This document shows, one piece after another, positions 6,965-7,995 of a stretch of 7,995 nucleotides of DNA. How positions within the stretch are numbered: position 1 is the first letter of the stretch; each line of letters opens with the position of its first letter. Position numbers and translations under genes: made by a program. The stretch comes from CAZSNH01 sp052388455. GTDB lineage: Bacteria; Pseudomonadota; Alphaproteobacteria; Rhizobiales; Hyphomicrobiaceae. The stretch spans positions 1-7,995 of the forward strand of contig JBQTIA010000006.1 in the NCBI GenBank assembly GCA_052388455.1. Direction: 5' to 3'. The notes beneath the pieces are model-generated. The model was given only the letters and a program-made list of their open reading frames with translations, did not search any database and had not been told where the DNA came from.

Positions 6965-6977
6965 GATCGCATCATGT
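6961..6977. promoter_or_regulatory. Operator-like inverted repeat over the -10 box
   Basis: ACATGAT-CGC-ATCATGT is a perfect repeat with 7-bp arms and a 3-bp spacer. It covers the whole -10 box and the predicted start of abiEi. AbiEi proteins bind inverted repeats in their own promoters, so this is a likely AbiEi site. Confidence 0.6.
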
Positions 6978-6999
6978 TGTATTTTGCCTGATATGTCAA
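6971..6999 (-). promoter_or_regulatory. Promoter of the abiEi operon
   Basis: On the minus strand, a consensus TTGACA (6994-6999) is followed after exactly 17 bases by CATGAT (6971-6976), four of six matches to TATAAT. Counting seven bases from the -10 puts the transcription start on the A of the ATG at 6964, which would make a leaderless mRNA. The stretch is AT-rich compared with its surroundings. This is the clearest promoter in the window. Confidence 0.65.
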
Positions 7000-7006
7000 C
7001 GTGACA
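6994..7006. promoter_or_regulatory. Second operator-like inverted repeat over the -35 box
   Basis: TGTCA-ACG-TGACA has 5-bp arms and the same 3-bp spacer as the repeat at 6961-6977. It overlaps the TTGACA box. The two centres are 31 bp apart, about three helical turns, so two bound proteins would lie on the same face of the DNA. Confidence 0.45.
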
Positions 7007-7024
7007 TCCGACGTTACACACCAT

Positions 7025-7472
7025 GGCGAGGACGGAATGCCATCGTCAGCCAGCCGCCGACACTCGGATTGCCCTCCCGCGATCCCGTGTTCGATTGGCC
7101 GATGCGGGTCGCAGCCTCGTGCAGCTATGTCTGCTTCCTGAGGTCGAGCCGTCGCACTACTCGCTCCATCCTTTGACTGATGACGCGCAGTCACGGTGTC
7201 CGCAATCTCTGCATGCCGACCTTGGGTTCAACGTAAGCTTGCCTGTTCCCCTCCCATTTTAGCGGGCGTGCCGGCGCCGCAAGGTCGTCGCTGGCGCTCC
7301 TTCCTCCTCCACTCCGTTCCGGCCCTACCAACACCTCGCCGCTTTTCGCGACGGGGTGCGCCGCCGTCACAGAGCCCGCTTTGCACCTTGGCCGCTGAAG
7401 GCAGCACGCCGAAGCGCTCTTGCGCGTCTTCGACACGACAGTCGTGCACCGGCATGGCCAAGGGTCTGAGAC
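7025..7472. other. Noncoding leader upstream of the ArdC-domain gene
   Basis: About 450 bases between the divergent abiEi and ArdC-domain genes hold no convincing gene; the open frames across it have no recognisable motif. It contains a GACGG/CCGTC stem (7350-7368) and the palindrome CACGAC-A-GTCGTG (7434-7446) 26 bp before the ArdC start. No clear -35/-10 pair for the ArdC gene was found. A role as a regulatory leader or transfer-linked sequence is possible but unproven. Confidence 0.4.
7434..7446. repeat. Palindrome CACGAC-A-GTCGTG upstream of the ArdC-domain gene
   Basis: Perfect 6-bp arms (7434-7439 and 7441-7446) around one base. It ends 26 bp before the ATG, a position suited to an operator for the ArdC gene. 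No cognate regulator is visible nearby other than AbiEi, whose likely sites look different. Confidence 0.4.
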
Positions 7473-7883
7473 ATGGCAAAGAGGATCGACGTTCACGAGA
7501 AAATCACCAACCGAATCATAGAGGCGATCGAGAAAGGGGCGGGCGAGTTCAAGCTGCCCTGGCATCGTCCCGCAGGTTCGATCACGCGACCGACCAACAT
7601 CCAGTCCAAGAAGGCCTATCGCGGCATCAACGTGGTGACGCTGTGGGTCGAGGCGCAGCTCAAGGGGTACTCGGTTCCGGTTTGGGGAACATACAAGCAG
7701 TTCTCGGAATCGGGATGCCAGGTCCGCAAGGGCGAGCAGGCGAGCCTGGTGGTCTTCTATAAGGAAATCGAGTTCCAGCGGGATGTGCCCGAGGCGGCGA
7801 GCGATGACGAGCGCACCGGCTCAGCCTGGATGGCGCGAGGCTACTGGGTGTTCAATGCCGAGCAGGTTGACGGTGCGCCGTGA
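7473..7883 (+). CDS. ArdC-type antirestriction protein, N-terminal ssDNA-binding domain only
   Basis: This 136-residue protein matches the N-terminal domain of ArdC/TraC-like proteins (formerly DUF1738), which binds single-stranded DNA and protects incoming plasmid DNA. Visible motifs are LPWHRP (28-33), KAYRGIN (47-53), WGTYKQ (71-76), QVRKGE (83-88), VVFYKEIEF (93-101) and YWVFNAEQVDG (124-134). Family members usually continue for another 150 residues or so with a zinc-metallopeptidase domain (HExxH). Here a TGA follows AEQVDGAP, and the remaining 112 bases in the window do not resume the domain in that frame. It is therefore a truncated gene or a single-domain version. The start is supported by reading the usual MAKR..VHEKIT beginning; AAGGG nine bases upstream is a modest ribosome binding site. 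It is transcribed divergently from the abiE operon. Confidence 0.85.
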   Translation: MAKRIDVHEKITNRIIEAIEKGAGEFKLPWHRPAGSITRPTNIQSKKAYRGINVVTLWVEAQLKGYSVPVWGTYKQFSESGCQVRKGEQASLVVFYKEIEFQRDVPEAASDDERTGSAWMARGYWVFNAEQVDGAP

Positions 7884-7889
7884 CGGCGC
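7875..7889. repeat. Inverted repeat centred on the ArdC-domain stop codon
   Basis: GCGCCG (7875-7880) and CGGCGC (7884-7889) flank the TGA stop codon exactly. It could form a hairpin in the mRNA end, but no T-run follows, so it is not a standard intrinsic terminator. Confidence 0.45.
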
Positions 7890-7928
7890 GAGTAGAGGAG
7901 TGTCCAAGATGGATTAGGACCGCTGAAG

Positions 7929-7995
7929 ATGTCCTATGCCCACCAGTCTGACCGGATGCCGAAAGGCTCAAGGGACAACAGCATGACTGGAACAC
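7929..7995 (+). CDS. Possible start of another gene, cut by the window edge
   Basis: An open frame from the ATG at 7929 reads MSYAHQSDRMPKGSRDNSMT and continues to the window end (22 codons). AGGA (7915-7918) is a reasonable distance upstream, though spacing is long. A later in-frame ATG at 7983 with GGGA upstream is an alternative start. I do not recognise the sequence, and so short a frame could be chance. Confidence 0.25.
   Translation, partial: MSYAHQSDRMPKGSRDNSMTGT

Noticed and set aside
6965..7024. ATG at 7024 as the start of abiEi
   Set aside because: It lies upstream of the -35 box, has no Shine-Dalgarno, and the extra 20 residues do not resemble AbiEi N-termini.
7191..7762. Open frames on both strands (7191-7565 minus, 7196-7762 plus) across the ArdC leader and gene
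   Set aside because: They overlap the well-supported ArdC domain in other frames and have no motif.
1..7995. CRISPR arrays, tRNA or rRNA genes, and long direct repeats
   Set aside because: Looked for by eye on both strands and not seen.

Overview
The window looks like an accessory region (plasmid or genomic island) of a GC-rich proteobacterium, most likely an alphaproteobacterium. This is inferred from GC-rich codon use and from the kind of genes present: recombinases, a type IV toxin-antitoxin locus, a TOTE-type primase-helicase and an ArdC antirestriction domain. No housekeeping, tRNA or rRNA gene was seen. Species cannot be named from this sequence alone.

Layout from left to right. (1) 1-196, minus strand: the N-terminal part of a serine recombinase, cut by the window edge and carrying a TGA stop at codon 4. 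(2) About 478-3171: an IS91-family element with two minus-strand genes, a tyrosine recombinase (2028-2927) followed 9 bp later by an HUH/Y2 transposase (801-2018). GC-rich hairpins lie in the noncoding flanks; the exact ends are not resolved. (3) 3315-6964, minus strand: a compact operon reading abiEi (antitoxin/repressor), an abiEii toxin remnant, then an 830-residue TOTE-type archaeo-eukaryotic primase fused to an SF2 helicase. abiEi and abiEii overlap by 8 bp, and the primase-helicase starts 39 bp after the abiEii remnant with its own Shine-Dalgarno. (4) 6961-7006: a promoter with two inverted repeats over the -10 and -35 boxes, which appears to start transcription on the A of the abiEi ATG. 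(5) 7025-7472: a noncoding leader with short hairpins. (6) 7473-7883, plus strand: an ArdC N-terminal ssDNA-binding domain without the usual C-terminal peptidase. (7) 7929-7995: perhaps the first codons of another gene.

The main point is the abiE/primase-helicase operon. The AbiEii nucleotidyltransferase has lost its middle, including the region where the family's second half of the active site lies, and the two remaining pieces are in different frames. AbiEi and an operator-like promoter remain intact. The simplest reading is that an AbiE autoregulatory module has lost its toxin and now sits ahead of a TOTE primase-helicase, a family predicted to act in conflict with mobile elements. Whether this is a fixed, functional arrangement or a decaying locus cannot be settled from one sequence.
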